In this document: one piece after another, positions 9,901 through 22,630 of the stretch
Numbering within the stretch: position 1 is the stretch's first letter
Layout of the letters: each line of letters starts with the position of its first letter
Source: Triglochin maritima
Lineage: Eukaryota > Streptophyta > Magnoliopsida > Alismatales > Juncaginaceae
Direction: 5' to 3'
DNA: 64,000 nt
Assembly: GCA_963682175.1 (NCBI GenBank)
Contig: OY821772.1
Coordinates: 45,282,925 to 45,346,924, forward strand
Notes under the pieces: model-generated
What the model was told of the DNA's origin: nothing
Databases searched by the model: none
Seen by the model: only the letters and a program-made list of their open reading frames with translations
Program-made: the position numbers and the translations under genes

Positions 9901-12900
9901 CTAAAAAAATGAAGTGATGGGAAAGCTATCTGAACTCACTTGGTGTTACCGAGATAGCTGATATGAGAGGTCCATAGACATCCTTTTCAGGAATGGAATT
10001 TGTTCCTCTTCCAGCCCATTGAAAGTGGATCTCCAAAGTGTTGTTTTCTACATTAGCATTGAAACTCTGAATATTTTCCCTACCTGTTCCTTTTGCGGTT
10101 TCTACAATGTTGAAGTCCTTTAGAACCTTTCGACCCTGTAGTCACGATAAGAAATGAAGTGACAATATAGCAACTTGCCCTTAAAGAAGCGAAACACGTT
10201 CTGAATTTTTTTGTTCAAGTTAAAAATGTGTGATAATAGACAGAAGTATATGCATTTGTGGAGTGACTTTATTTGGTAAGAAGCCATAATTAGTCTAAAT
10301 CAACTGAAGACTCAATAACAAACTATTTCACATAGTCACCTGGACTGATACATCAAAATAACGTCTCCCGACACTGTAATATGTATCACCATCAGCGAAC
10401 ATAATCTCAGCAAAGTGAAGCTTGACATCATAATTTCCATTTTGCATGCAGAGCCCATAGTACTTAAGGGATGATGCACTTCGACGACCTTCCATGTATA
10501 GCTTTGGAAAGCGTGCATTTATTGGAGATGTATTTTTTGCAATATATGTTTCGTAATTATGAAAAAAGAAGTCTCCTGTATTACTTGATGCCCATTTTCG
10601 ACTACCATGGAGAAAGAAACTAGCTTTCCCTGGTCGCGAAGGATCATCATCGTACTCGTTCTCTCCGTCGTTTACTTTCCCACCACCACAGTTTATAAAT
10701 AGTTTGTGATCTGCAAGATTGATGGATTAAATTTTCGAACCTACAAAAAATTGATTTTTTATTTAAAGAGAAGATATTAAATTACTTACTTAGTATGGCA
10801 CTGTCTTGGCAGGGGTAGTTTTTCCGCAAACAGGGGCTTATCCTACAACATGTTTATTAATAAAGAATTAGTCAAAACAATTGGAAATAAATAAAATTAA
10901 AGATATTATTAGAAACAACGAGAAACTCACGAGTTTTCCTCCGAAGATGAACAACTAGCAACAGTATTCCTAGCACATATATTCCAAGTATTTGATTTAT
11001 AGTAAAATGATAGAGATAATTTTTAGTATTACTAACAAAACAGCTGGGCTTACAGATCTCCGTTTTGGTAGCAATCATGAAGTGCAGAGGATGGTGTAAA
11101 TGAGTTATAAGATATATCTCTGAAATGAAACATAAAGAAGAAATATGGAATTGAGATGCCAAATTGTAAGGTTGCAAGAAAACTTCAACTACTATTAGAC
11201 TTTACATATTCATATGTTCTTTGCGGTCAAAAATCCAGTCAGGTATTGTTCCACTTAATCTGTTATTAGCAAGGCACCTACAGTCCTACACGAGCAAAAA
11301 TCGTCAGAATGAAATCCATGCAGAGAGATCCATTCTTTGTTATGATATGAATTCTTTATATTAATGATAAAGATGGTGGATAATAAAACATATATGATGC
11401 CAAGAGATCATTGTTCTCTTACAAAAAAATTATTGGTGGTGAATGTGAAGTCCACGAGCCAAACGATTCTGGGATTCCACCGTTGAAGTCGTTAAAACTA
11501 AAATCACTACAATAAAAGATTATTTTATTTCTTCAAGTTTCAAAAATAACAATCTATAATTCGGTGAGGGAAAGAAAATCACATTACTATGTTTATCTCC
11601 ACCTTTCATTTTACATGTTTTTACAAGAAAATAAGATAGTAATTTGGTTGAGGGAAAGAAACTACATTAGTATGTTTATCTCTATTTTTCATTTTATGTG
11701 TTTTTACAAGAAAATAAGATAGACATTTGGTCCCTATAAACGAGTTTCAAACTCTTACAGGCTGGATCGGTCGCCCGACCGGTTGCTGGTTCAACCAGCC
11801 AGTGCAGTTCAGTTCATTTTTTCAAGTATAATCTACAATTGAAAGTTGAAACAAAACAAAACCGTCAATAAAAAAGACTTACAGAAGTGATAGACTCATA
11901 TTGGTTCCAAGGTAATTAGGAAGCTTTCCAGTAATAGAGCAGTTCCGTAGAACCCTGAGGTGACGCGTGCCAACAACGGAGCTTCAGCAACAAATGGAAT
12001 TCTAAGAACGCTAAATGATTAATTGTAAAACAAACAAGTCTTACAATGTTTTCATGCTTGTCATATTTAGTAGAGGTGGAAAGCTCCCATCACCTCTAAA
12101 ATCAGTCACGCGCCTATAAACAAGAACATCTTAGTTGTGTGGTATGTAACATGAAACTCCAAAAAGGTAAAAACATCCGAAAATTAAAGCTATGATAAGC
12201 TTACAACTCGAATAACTTTGTCAAATTCGAAAAGGTTGAAGGAAAAGGCCCTTCTAAAGATGTTCCCTGCAGATGTCTAGAGAAAGATTGAAATGTCATA
12301 TTTGAGAGTGAGATGCTCAAAAGTGAAAGAGAAAAAGTCGTATATGATAAAGAACATCAAGAAGCACGCACAATTTTTTCAGATTTGTCAAATTTCCGAT
12401 AGAATGGGGAATCTTCCCTACTATCTCATTCCCATCAAGCCTTCTGCAAACATGGATGCAGAAGCTCAAGAACTCAGTAGTCAAGAAATTAATTTGTCGT
12501 AAACCTTCTATTTGTTATGTATATTGTATAATGCATCACTTCCATTAGAAATAACACACATATGTTTCATAGTTTGTGATCATGGCAGTGTGTAGACCAA
12601 CAAATTAAGCGGAAGGACTACAAACATACAGATCTTCCAAATATGTAAGATTGCCGAAAGAATCTGGAAGCTCCCCAGTAAGTAAATTGGGACCAATAAG
12701 CCTGATTTTCAAAACAAGAATAATCAAAATGAGCATCCCAATGATAAAATCTATAGATGAAGATTATACAAAAATAACACACACAAAAACTTACAGCCTT
12801 GTCAAGTTCGTTAAGCGTCCCAATGTCTTTGGAATGGGTCCTTGCAATAAGTTGTTCTCCAGAACGCTTCAATCAATCCCAAAAAGTAAAAACAAAAACA

Positions 12901-15900
12901 AAAAAGGTAATGCACAAATACGCAAAAAATAATAATAACGTTTCTACAGTGATTTGAGAGATGCAATGTTTCCAATCTCCTCTGGTATAGGCCCCGATAG
13001 GCGATTTCCTCCAATAGATCTACATTGCAGAACAACCAAAACAACAACAATTAAAAATGCAATCGAATCCAAATTTACATGTAATGTATAGATGCAATTC
13101 TTGGATTTTAGGTAGAAAAGAAAATACATGTTGAGAAGACGGGTGAAAGAACCCCATTCCTTGGGAATTGACCCATTGATGTAGTTGCGGGTAAAATCAC
13201 TACAGAAAAATCACTTTTATTAATTTAAGAAATGGAAAAAAATGAAGAAATTTGCACTCACATCGTCAAAAGTGACTTGAGACTTGTGAGTTCTGGCGGG
13301 AGAACACCAGTCGGGTTCTGTGACTTGAGCAATCTAGTAAATCATGTTCCAGCAGGGGGAGTTAGACGAAGGATATATTGTTACATTAAATCACCTATGT
13401 AACTAACGTCAGATTAACTCGAAATCATATTGAAGGATCCCATCTCAGTTTTCTAGCTAGTTGTGTCTTCAAAATTTTGAAAGATTAAAGCGTAAAAAGA
13501 AATTAGGGATGGAAATGGTACATGTCAATGACGTGGCAGTTGTTGTTGTTGGCGTCGCAATCGCCGCAAGTGAGGCTCCTAACATCAAATTCTCTCTTAT
13601 CTTCTCTCAGGTTTCTGTCGGGCTTTAAGTTCCAAGATGGGCTTTCGTAAGTACAAGGGTTGGCGCTGAAGTTCCATCCAACATTTAGCTTCGCGTCCAC
13701 TGTCTTTAGGATTGCAACTGCAACATCGACAATGTCGTTAGGATTGCAACATCAACAATGTCTTTGGGATTGCAACATCGAAAACATGCGCTTATATATT
13801 AACCATGTTTGATTTCAAATGCTAATTCTTAGTATACGTTTACGTTTTAGTTACTTTAAGAAAAGTAACCATATTTAATGTGAAACTAACGACAAGATTT
13901 GATAGTCAATACATGTAATATGTAATATATTATGACAAATGGGTATGAATAATCATAATATTAGAAATAATAATGAAATAAATATAGTATAGGTTCTAGA
14001 GTAATATAGAGATGTATCAATATGTAAATGTTCTACAAAGATTACAACAGGAATATATTTAGAAATATTACAGTAAGAAGAGACTATTCCAAAGAGGATG
14101 TTGTTGATGTTGGGAGGGGGATCTACGATGCACTAACTCGACACGGATTACACACACCACGAAAAACGAATATTGTATGCGGAAATTAACTTCCGACCCT
14201 CTCCCAAACTTAATGCAACAAGCAAACACAATTTAAGATGGAAATATCAAGCAATCACACAACACACCTGAAGCAAACCACGACACACGCGATTTTACAA
14301 GGTTCGGCAAGATGCCTACGTCCTTGGGGGGTCTCCTGCGGGTTTCCTTTGCTTGAAGCTTTTCTCCAACAAGAGAAGTATCCGAGATTACACAAGTTTG
14401 GAAGCAATGCGTCTTCCAAAGCACTCTAGATCTCTCTCTAGCCTAATCTCTCTCAAGAAAATAAAGATTGTGTGTTGTGTTACAAGATTAGGGCGAAAAT
14501 CCTATTCATAATGGGCTAAAATCGTACAAAGAATAATTCAGATCGTGCATAACTGTCTGAAATCAGTCGACCGGAATTTCCCATCGGTCGACCGAACTTC
14601 GGTTAGTTCGCGTAACTGCCATCGTTCGGTCGACCGCTCGCCCATATCCGGTCGACCGTTCCGCGCTGCTGAACAACGCTCGAAGCTCCTGGACAATTTC
14701 GGTCGACCGCTTGTCCAACACCGGTCGACCGTTCTGCACTGCTGGATAGCGCCTGAAGCTACTGGACGAATTCGGTCGACCGCGTGTCCAACACCGGTCG
14801 ACCGATTGTTGTGCTGAATTTCGTCTCGTATCTACTGTCACTTTTCGGTCGACCGCGTGCCCAGCACCGGTCGACCGGATCTTCAAAAGATCCGAGCTCC
14901 AAATTTACTGGCCGTTTTCGGTCGACCGAATTCCCCGAACCAGTCGACCGTTCCTCGGTCTGTTCCGAGCCCCATGACTCCTGGAGAGATTCGGTCGACC
15001 GTGACTTAAGTTCCGGTCGACCGATTCTCCCAATTTTCCTGTATTAACAATTATAAACCAAAATCCACAGTTGAGAACCAGTAGATCTTATTTTCTCAGA
15101 TGAAACGTGAAATTTGAAGACAAATGTGATTGAATTGTCCAATTCCGAATGTCCACACTTAGCTTGTAAACTATACGAGGGTAGTGCAGTGGGGTCAACT
15201 AATAAAAGTAATACAGTAGCGTTTTCGAATTAAAGAATCTTGCGGGACAATTACATTAATATTTTGTACATTTTAAAATTTAATTAATATTCCAACGGTT
15301 GAAAGGGACTGAGGACCTTACAATGGTGGTGCCGTGGTGGTCCTGGTGGAGTTTCCTTAGGCCATCCCTTATCGGGGGAAAAACCTGGGTCACGACCGGG
15401 TCGTGACCAGGTCGTTGGCAAAAAAAATTTTTGACGCGGGAAAAACCTGGGGCGAAGATGCCCAGGTCACTGCCCCGGGCGTTGAAACGCCCGGGTCGAC
15501 GACCCGGAATTCCCGGGTCGTCGAATAAAATAATATTAAATTTTGTTTTTTGTTTTTTATTTTTTTTGTTTTGATTTTTAGAATTTTTTGTTTTAGTTTT
15601 TTAATTTTTTTTTTGAAAATACGTTTTATAATTGTTTAGATTTTTTAGAATTTTTTTTTAATTTTTTTTAAAATTTTACCAAGATAGACCCCGAAATGAT
15701 GTGGAGGAGAGAGATAGGTTGTTGTGGGTTATGTTGGGTTGTGGTTAAGAGGTGAATAGTGTAGGAAAGAGAAGAATGTGGGTTGAGGAAAGAGAAAGCT
15801 GACGTGGAAGAGAGAGAAAGTTGATTTTGAAGAGAGAGAGTGCTGATGACCAGGTCGTCCAGGTCATGGTTAGTGATGACCTTATACACCTTCAGCCATT

Positions 15901-16674
15901 GACCATTATAATTAGGTTTAACTAATGTTATCAGACAGCTCTATCTTGTTTATCGATCTAAGAAGTGTATTGGAATGTCAACCATTCCGGGCAACAAATT
16001 ATTGTGACGAGAATGTTTGAATTTCTAGAGAGACAATATAGTTTGGTTTAAATTAAAATTTTGTTTTTAAAACCCAACTAGTGTTTTTAAAATGTGGGAT
16101 ATAAGAGAGAAAAATGAGAGGATGTGACTCATATAAAATGGTAAAAGATAGAATTAACTAAGCATGCCTTCAAACTATATATGCTTACAAATTCTCACCG
16201 TTCATGCGTTTGCCCATTTCCATGGATGAACATAATTGATATGTGCAATTATGCTAGTTTCAAGTTTAACCTAGCTATTTCAGTAAACATTTTTTCAGTC
16301 TCGTGGTTTCTGAACATCATCTGGTCAGTCATGAAGTTCCTAATTTCGTAAAATCAAATATTATCAAGAAAACAATGCAGGAACAATAACCATGAAATTA
16401 AATTACAAACAGCTTAAGATCACTACATAAAAATTAAAAGTCAACTGTCTTAAATTCCTAAAGCATGCATTGACAAAAAATAACATTACGTACTTTCATC
16501 AATAAGAAGGGTCTGCGGTCCAATCGATCCCGGAGCCGGTGCTAATGCCGGTACCGGTGCAATTGACGGAGGCGGTGGTGACTGAGCTCGTACATCATCC
16601 AGGTAGAAGCAGAAACACAACAAAAATGCAATAAAAGAAGTCGAGACGATGCCCACTGTTGCAACGGCCATCAT
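6932..16674 (-). CDS. Kinase A: LRR-malectin receptor-like serine/threonine kinase (LRR-RLK VIII-2 type), about 1033 aa, 24 exons
   Basis: Exons in transcript order: 16494-16674, 13522-13717, 13262-13333, 13128-13199, 12948-13019, 12795-12866, 12630-12701, 12372-12443, 12205-12276, 12045-12113, 11883-11954, 11423-11506, 11206-11277, 11054-11119, 10931-10969, 10790-10842, 10340-10710, 9940-10135, 9714-9848, 9516-9637, 9206-9416, 8748-8985, 8218-8368, 6932-7273. They sum to 3102 nt in one open frame. Residues 1-31 form a signal peptide, followed by a Pro/Ala-rich spacer, a Cys-bearing cap, about 11 LRRs (127-393, one per exon), a malectin domain (446-634, FINCGG to [12 protein letters not shown]), one membrane helix (about 648-671) and a kinase domain. 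[24 protein letters not shown] and GYMAPEYA are all present, so it should be an active RD kinase. By family it is a plasma-membrane receptor; the ligand is unknown. The start is the tandem Met at 16674. Confidence 0.9.
7440..8070. repeat. Repeat-derived sequence in the last intron of kinase A
   Basis: Intron 23 (7274-8217) contains repeated degenerate strings such as GGTTCAAAACAGT(C/T)CGAC and GGTCGAACC, ending in CCAGTTTTTAAAACCTTG near 8068. This style of sequence is common in old non-autonomous hAT-like elements. I could not find a matching left terminus or a target site duplication, so its class and borders are uncertain. Confidence 0.4.
14108..15069 (-). mobile_element. Solo LTR, 962 bp, in intron 1 of kinase A, with 5-bp TSD
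   Basis: The block starts TGTTGGGAGG and ends AAATCCACA, and it is flanked by a perfect 5-bp duplication GTTGA (14103-14107 and 15070-15074). It carries no coding sequence and no internal retroelement domain, as expected for a solo LTR left by recombination between two LTRs. The minus orientation is inferred from the shape of the ends and is not certain. It contains the 73-bp tandem array at 14585-15025 and lies inside the 2.8-kb first intron of kinase A. Confidence 0.85.
14585..15025. repeat. 73-bp tandem array carrying paired CGGTCGACCG palindromes
   Basis: The palindrome CGGTCGACCG begins at 14585, 14627, 14649, 14700, 14722, 14773, 14795, 14846, 14868, 14920, 14992 and 15014, with a one-base variant (CAGTCGACCG) at 14941. 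The sites form two interleaved series, each advancing by 72-74 bases (mostly 73), with the partners of a pair 22 bases apart. About five and a half units are present. The array is internal to the solo LTR. Confidence 0.9.
15360..15881. mobile_element. Non-autonomous PIF/Harbinger element (MITE), 522 bp, TSD TTA
   Basis: The ends GGCCATCCCTTATC and GGTTAGTGATGACC form an imperfect terminal inverted repeat, and a TTA triplet flanks the element on both sides (15357-15359 and 15882-15884). The interior is the reverse complement of the element at 4064-4526 over most of its length, including the GGGTCGTCGACCCGG-type palindromes and the purine-rich block. It has no coding capacity and lies in intron 1 of kinase A, 290 bases from the solo LTR. 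Confidence 0.85.
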
Positions 16675-16679
16675 GGCTT

Positions 16680-17050
16680 AGCGTCCTTCTAACTCATTTC
16701 AACGTTCCACCATCAATTAATTGGCTTCATATAACAAGAAGAAATGGTCTTCCCGACCGTTTCCATTCATGTCAATGCCTTCCTATTGTTTTATACATTA
16801 TGTTTGTATACATATCAATTATAAAATGGAGTAAGACAATGATCAGCCGAAGTTGTGTTGCGGTGAAATGGGCATTAGCAATAATAACAAAATGATGTAC
16901 ACTGATATGTTTGTTTGAAAATTAAAAATGATAATAATTTGAAAGGATTCCTGACCAGATACAAGAGCAACGAATATCCGAGTGCATGATTCTAATAAAA
17001 TGTAACAGTACTACTCTACAATATTGTTAAAGCTTTTCGAATCTTTATAC
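16680..17050 (-). promoter_or_regulatory. Putative promoter of kinase A, conserved with kinase C
   Basis: The 5' flank of kinase A is closely similar to that of kinase C (about 46900-47235), sharing long strings such as ATGATCAGCCGAAGTTGTG and GAAAGGATTCCTGACCAG. A TATAAAA on the minus strand (plus 16789-16795) lies about 115 bases upstream of the start codon. The flank of C has a changed sequence at that point, so the TATA assignment is only a suggestion. Confidence 0.45.
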
Positions 17051-17098
17051 CGGTTTTTAAAATAGAGGTTTACCTGGAAGACTTGTGTGTATACGTTA

Positions 17099-17475
17099 AG
17101 GGCCCATTTGGATAGGCCTCAAAATCAAGGTTTTAAAGAAAAAAATGATTTTTAATAACAGAATTTTTAAAAAATAATTATTTGGTGTTTGAATACGAAA
17201 ATAATATAAAGTTTTGAAAATTTTGTTTTGGGAAAAGAAAGAGTTTTGAAAAATAAATTTCAACTTCTTTTTTCTAATCAAAACCAAGTTTCACATGTAA
17301 GGAACTCTTGACTCTTAAATTTCGAAATAAATTCCAAAAACCGTTTTCATCCAAACACCAAAAATTGATAAAAACTATATCTTTGAAAACTTAGCTTTTG
17401 AATTAGTTGCTGTTGAGAAAATTAAGGAATCAAAACAATGTTTTAAAATACATTTTTAAACCAAACATACCCTAG
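17099..17475. mobile_element. Possible MITE in the kinase A-B spacer
   Basis: The segment opens AAGGGCCCATTTGGATAGG and closes CCAAACATACCCTAG, resembling the GGGCCCRTTTGG ends of many Tourist-like plant MITEs, with an AT-rich interior. The flanking triplets do not match cleanly (TAA and TAG), so the insertion scar is not proven. Confidence 0.4.
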
Positions 17476-18400
17476 AAGATTTATGTAATTATGTGTATGC
17501 ATTATATTACGACCTCTTGAAATTGTGTATATTTATTTCAATAGTTTAAGAAAAATTACTTAATTTACAATGATATTCAATATTATAATTGGATAATATA
17601 CAATTTATGAGTTTGACTGTACAATGTTCATATACATGTATACAAGTAAAAGATATCAACAGTGAAACTGTTCGTAAGAAAAACCAAGATAAAATACAAT
17701 TTAAACTTCTGAACCTTTTCTTGATTTTAAAAATACCATTTGAACTTTGAAAACTGAAAAGTCCTACCTTTACCTTGAATATTTGTTCTTTCGATAACAA
17801 GGCACCCCAGGTCCTATTAGTACGCTCACAAGTCACAAGTCCCCCGAACAATTGGTACAATGTCCGTCACATTTAAAACAATCCTATAACTTTAACACCT
17901 TATTAAATTCTAAAGCCTAGCTTTTGTCAAAAACATCAAAATCTACGTCCATTTCCTGGAAAGAAATCTCTATCAGATTGTGTTTTTCAACAACAATCCA
18001 TCACATTATGGCATCTCAGGTCGGTGTTCTTCCGGTTTCGCATAGTGGTTGACTACCTGATTGGCTGTTTAAGACTCAATCTTGGAGACAGAAAAAGACA
18101 AATTATAAGCCACTACTACTAGTTTATTGGTTCATGTATGTGTGGAATTTCCAAAGAAAATACAAATTTCAAATCCACGTATTTATTACTACATTCACAT
18201 AGATTCACAACCAAAACAATATTCGTTTCCACAAAACCCAATTTTGCACACTTGCTGTTGTCCTCGCCATTATTACACACATAATCCATTTTTGAAAGGC
18301 ACATAAGCCTTATAGTTCATGACAAACAAACAAAAAACCATTACAAACAAAGCTCATCACCGCATAGTAACACCGTATTATAGTTCATCACAAACAAAGC
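17476..18400. other. Spacer 3' of kinase B, no gene recognised
   Basis: This flank includes 'tgtttaagactcaat' and following bases (about 18066 onward) that recur with small changes 3' of kinase C near 35310, and the 26-base string shared with the aquaporin 3' flank near 18118. These shared strings support duplication of gene plus flank. No coding signal was seen. Confidence 0.5.
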
Positions 18401-21400
18401 TCATCGTTGCAGCACATCATAAGATAGCATTGAAGGTACCGAGCTACTGCCAAATGCGGTTGCTTCTGATATCTCATTCCAATCCTCGCTGGTGGGAAAT
18501 TCCTCAACACTTCCAAGCTTTGACTGTTTCTTTCCATCTTTTGCGGAAGGCACTGAAAGAGGTTCTCCAGATTCAAGTATGCTTACTATCATAGACATTG
18601 TTGGTCGGAGAGCGGGGGAAGTGCTGCAACACTCCAAAGCCAATTTCAACATTGCTTTTGCATCCTCCTCTACATAATTTGAGCCAAGGTTTGGATCAAC
18701 TAGTTCATCTACGTTGTCAAATTCTTGAAGTGATAAAGCCTGCACTAGAAAAATGTTTCAGAAATATATCCACACTACAAAACTTAAAAAGGCTTGATAA
18801 CATCATGGTCATCTTCAAAGTGACATCCCAAATCTCCAATAAATTTTAATCAGACACATCTCTGATGACTTAACCAAACGTTATGAAAAATCTTGCAAGA
18901 CATCAGGTTTCCATTTTTTACGAAACTACAAATTAGCACTAACAACATATTTGTGCAGTCAGTTGAATACCAAAAACAAGGGAGATGGAATAACTAACAA
19001 CTGCATATTCATTTCTAGCACAAACAAAGGATAAGGAATCACATCTGCATATTCACTTGTAAAAAAGTCTTGCATGAGGCACTATAGTGAATAGAATGAT
19101 ACATACCCAATCTAGAAGGTATTCGTCCGAATCACCAGCTCTACGAGTAATGTTACTCCTCCCACTGATGATCTCCAACATGACAACCCCAAAACTGTAA
19201 ACATCTGCTTTATCAGTCAAATGGCCTCTCATTGCGTACTCTGGAGCCATATATCCTCTGAAAATAACAAGAAATATTTAAAAACAGAAGACGGATGTGC
19301 ATAACTGCTGCATATACGTGTTCTATTGTGGACGGCATGGTAGCATGCCTGACTGAGGATGATGGACCAACCTGGTTCCAGCTATCCTGGTGCTGATGTG
19401 GGTGTTCTGTTCGTCGTCTAGTTTAGCCAAACCAAAATCAGATATCTTTGCATTTAGATCCTTATCAAGTAAGATATTTGTTGCTTTGATGTCCCTGTGA
19501 ACAATTTTCAGCCTGCATTCATCATGGAGGTAAGCTAAACCTTTTGCTACTCCTAAGCATATCTTACGTCTTGAGTCCCAATCTAATTTCAATTTCTTTC
19601 CTCCAGGACCTGTTCTCAAATGGCAACATATTTTTAAGATTTCAGCAAAAATACTAGTGAATGATAATGATGATAGTTCATGCAATTGTTCAGTAACAAA
19701 TTATATGCACAACTCAAGCTCAAAAACAACAAGAAATCATTTAGTAGAAAGCAGAAAAAGCAACAAAAGAAATGTATGGGCATTTATGTGAAATTATTGA
19801 AGCGTAGTAGCAACAAAACATACCGAAGAGAACATGGCCAAGACTATTATTTTCCATGTATTCATAAACCAAAATCAACTGACCCCCTTCAATACAACAT
19901 CCCAAAAGCGTTACAAGATTTGGATGCCTCAGGGCAGAGATCAAGCCTACTTCATTTATAAATTCCCGGTTGCCCTGTTTCGACATGGATGATAGTTGCT
20001 TCACTGCAACTGGAGTTCCATCTGGAAGTGCACCCTGAGCGGTAAAACTCCTATATTACTACAACATATGTTGGAAAGATAAAAAGACAAATAAGGAAGA
20101 AGATAAGACTCAAAACTACAATAGCTGGACTTACCTTGTAAACTGGGCCAAATCCTCCTTGACCTATAAAATTTTCAGGATGGAAGTTCTTTGTGACATT
20201 TTTAATCTGTCCTAAGGTGAAATAACTAGTGTGCAACTTCAAGTTTGTTAATTCTTCTGCCCAAAGAAACCAATCATAAATGTAAAAATGGAAGAGAGAC
20301 AAATTGACTAGTTGAGAAGGGAAAACATATATATCATGTCTAAAATAAACAAGATAAATAAAGTGCAGAAAAATCACAGTTGGACTGACCATTATCTATG
20401 GTTGTTTTTTTCCTGAAGAGCCAAAATATGACCAAAACTAACACCACCAGTACTGCAAACGAAGCAAGTACAATACCAATTATAACACCAACTCCAAGTG
20501 GGAGCTTCTTCCCATGATCAGTATCAAAGTCTGCATATATCATTTTATTAGGAATCATAATAAGAAATTCCAACTTATTTAAATTGGAAAATATGAAGCG
20601 AGGGGAACTCACTTGGTGTAACTGAGATAGCTGATATGAGAGGTCCGTAGACACCCTTTTGGGGAATGGAATTTGTTCCTCTTCCAGCCCATTGAAAGTG
20701 GATTTCCAAAGTGTTTTTTTGTACTGTTGCATTAAAACTCATAACAATTTCTTTACCCATTCCCTTTGCTGCTTCAACAATATTGAAGTCTTTAAGAACC
20801 TTTTGACCCTGTGCCAACATACAATACCAATAAGAAATAAAAAATCTCATTCACTACGAAAACGTGATGACATACCAACTTGCCCTGAAAGAAGGGAAAT
20901 ATGTTTTGATTAAGTTCATTCGAGTTAAAGGTGTCTGAAGTTTATGCAATCATGGAGTTACTTTATCTGGTAGGATGTCATAATAAATCCAAAACAATTT
21001 AAGACAAGAGAACAAACTATTTCACTAGTCACCTGGATTGATACGTCAAAATACCGTCTACCAACACTGTAATATGTATGATCATCGGTGAACATGATCT
21101 CCGCAAAGTGAAGCTTGACTGTATAATTTCCATTTTGCAAACAAAGTCCGTAGTACTTGAGGGACAATGGACTTAGGCGAGCCGTCGTGTAAATCTCTGG
21201 ATCACTCATATTTAATGTAGATACATTTGCTGCAATATATGTTTCCTTTTCATTGAAAAAAAAATCTCCTGTAGTACTTGATGCCCAATTTCCACTACCA
21301 TGGAGAAAGAAATTAGATGCCCCTGACGGTTCAACATCGTTGTCATACTCATCCTCTCCAATGTTCACCTTCTTACCACCACAATTTATGAATAGCTTAT

Positions 21401-22630
21401 AATCTGCAAGATTGATGAATTAAAGATCTCAAACCAATGATTTTTTTTTAAGATAAAGAGAACAGCTTACTTGTGGCACTTCCTTGGCAGGGGTAGTTTT
21501 TCCTCAAACAGGGACTTATCCTACAACATGTTTATGCAGAGATGGTGAAATTTCAAAAAGTAGTCAAACCATTTCGAGAATGATAATTAAAAAAATTATT
21601 TCAATAAAAAACAAGAAACTCACGAGTTATCTTCTGAGGATGAACAACTAGCAACAGTATTCCTGGCACAAATGTTTTAAGCCTTTAATTGGCAATAAGA
21701 TAACAGACAACGGTGGTGGTAATGACAAAACAACAACACTTACAAGGTTCCCTGTAGGTTGCAATCATGGAGTGCAGAGGATGGTGTAAATGAGTTATAC
21801 GATATGTCTCTGGAAAATGAACCATGAAAAGATATATGGACATGAGATTGTAACTGGTAAAGTTGCACATAACCATGAAAAGATAGTTGCACATGAGATT
21901 ATTTGACTTGACATACATATTTTCTTTGCTTTTCAAAATCCAGCCAGGTATTTGTCCACTTAATTTGTTACTAGTAAGGTACCTGCATGAGCAAAAGATA
22001 TTAAAAGGAATTCCATACAAAGAGCAACATTCTTTGTTATGTAATATATGATGCCAGTAGTTGATAGCTCTCTTACATAAATTCTACTGGTACAAAATAC
22101 AGCGCCTCAAAAGAACTCGGTATTTCACCACTGAAGTTGTTGAAGCTCAGATCACTGAAAGAATACATTATTTTATTTCTTCAGGTTTCGAGAATAACAA
22201 TCTAAATGAGATTGTGGGGAAAGGAAATTGCGCTGGTATGTTTATCTCTATTTTCATTTTATGTGTTTTGCAAGAAAACAAGATAGAAATTCAGATATCC
22301 TTAACAAAAGTTTAATAAGGGCAAAGAAACTAATAGATTTTCCATTCTTTTTGTACTTTTTGCACTGTCAAATGACCCAACGCTGCATTTTTTAATTAAA
22401 AAATGTTTGGACAAAATGGTTGAGTGTAGCCTTAATTTCATGAAACATGATATTCAACTACTTTTCTTAAACAATTTGTTAAAAGGTAAATGGATGAGAT
22501 GCTGACAAGCATTAGGTATCCTTTGTGATAGTACAATCCTAGTAAAACATAAAGAGATGTCGTACCGGACGAATATACAACCTGCCATATATGAATAGCA
22601 GAATGTTAACCCACAAAAGATGACTGGGAT

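Noticed and set aside
12267..12276. Alternative, shorter exon 9 of kinase A starting after GCAG at 12266
   Set aside because: That acceptor breaks codon phase and gives a stop; the acceptor at 12276 restores HLQGTSLEG and a 72-nt exon as in C.
14585..15025. Evenly spaced palindromic repeats that could suggest a CRISPR array
   Set aside because: The repeats are 10-bp palindromes in a 73-bp tandem unit whose 'spacers' are themselves repeated, inside a plant solo LTR with a target duplication. There are no cas-like genes.
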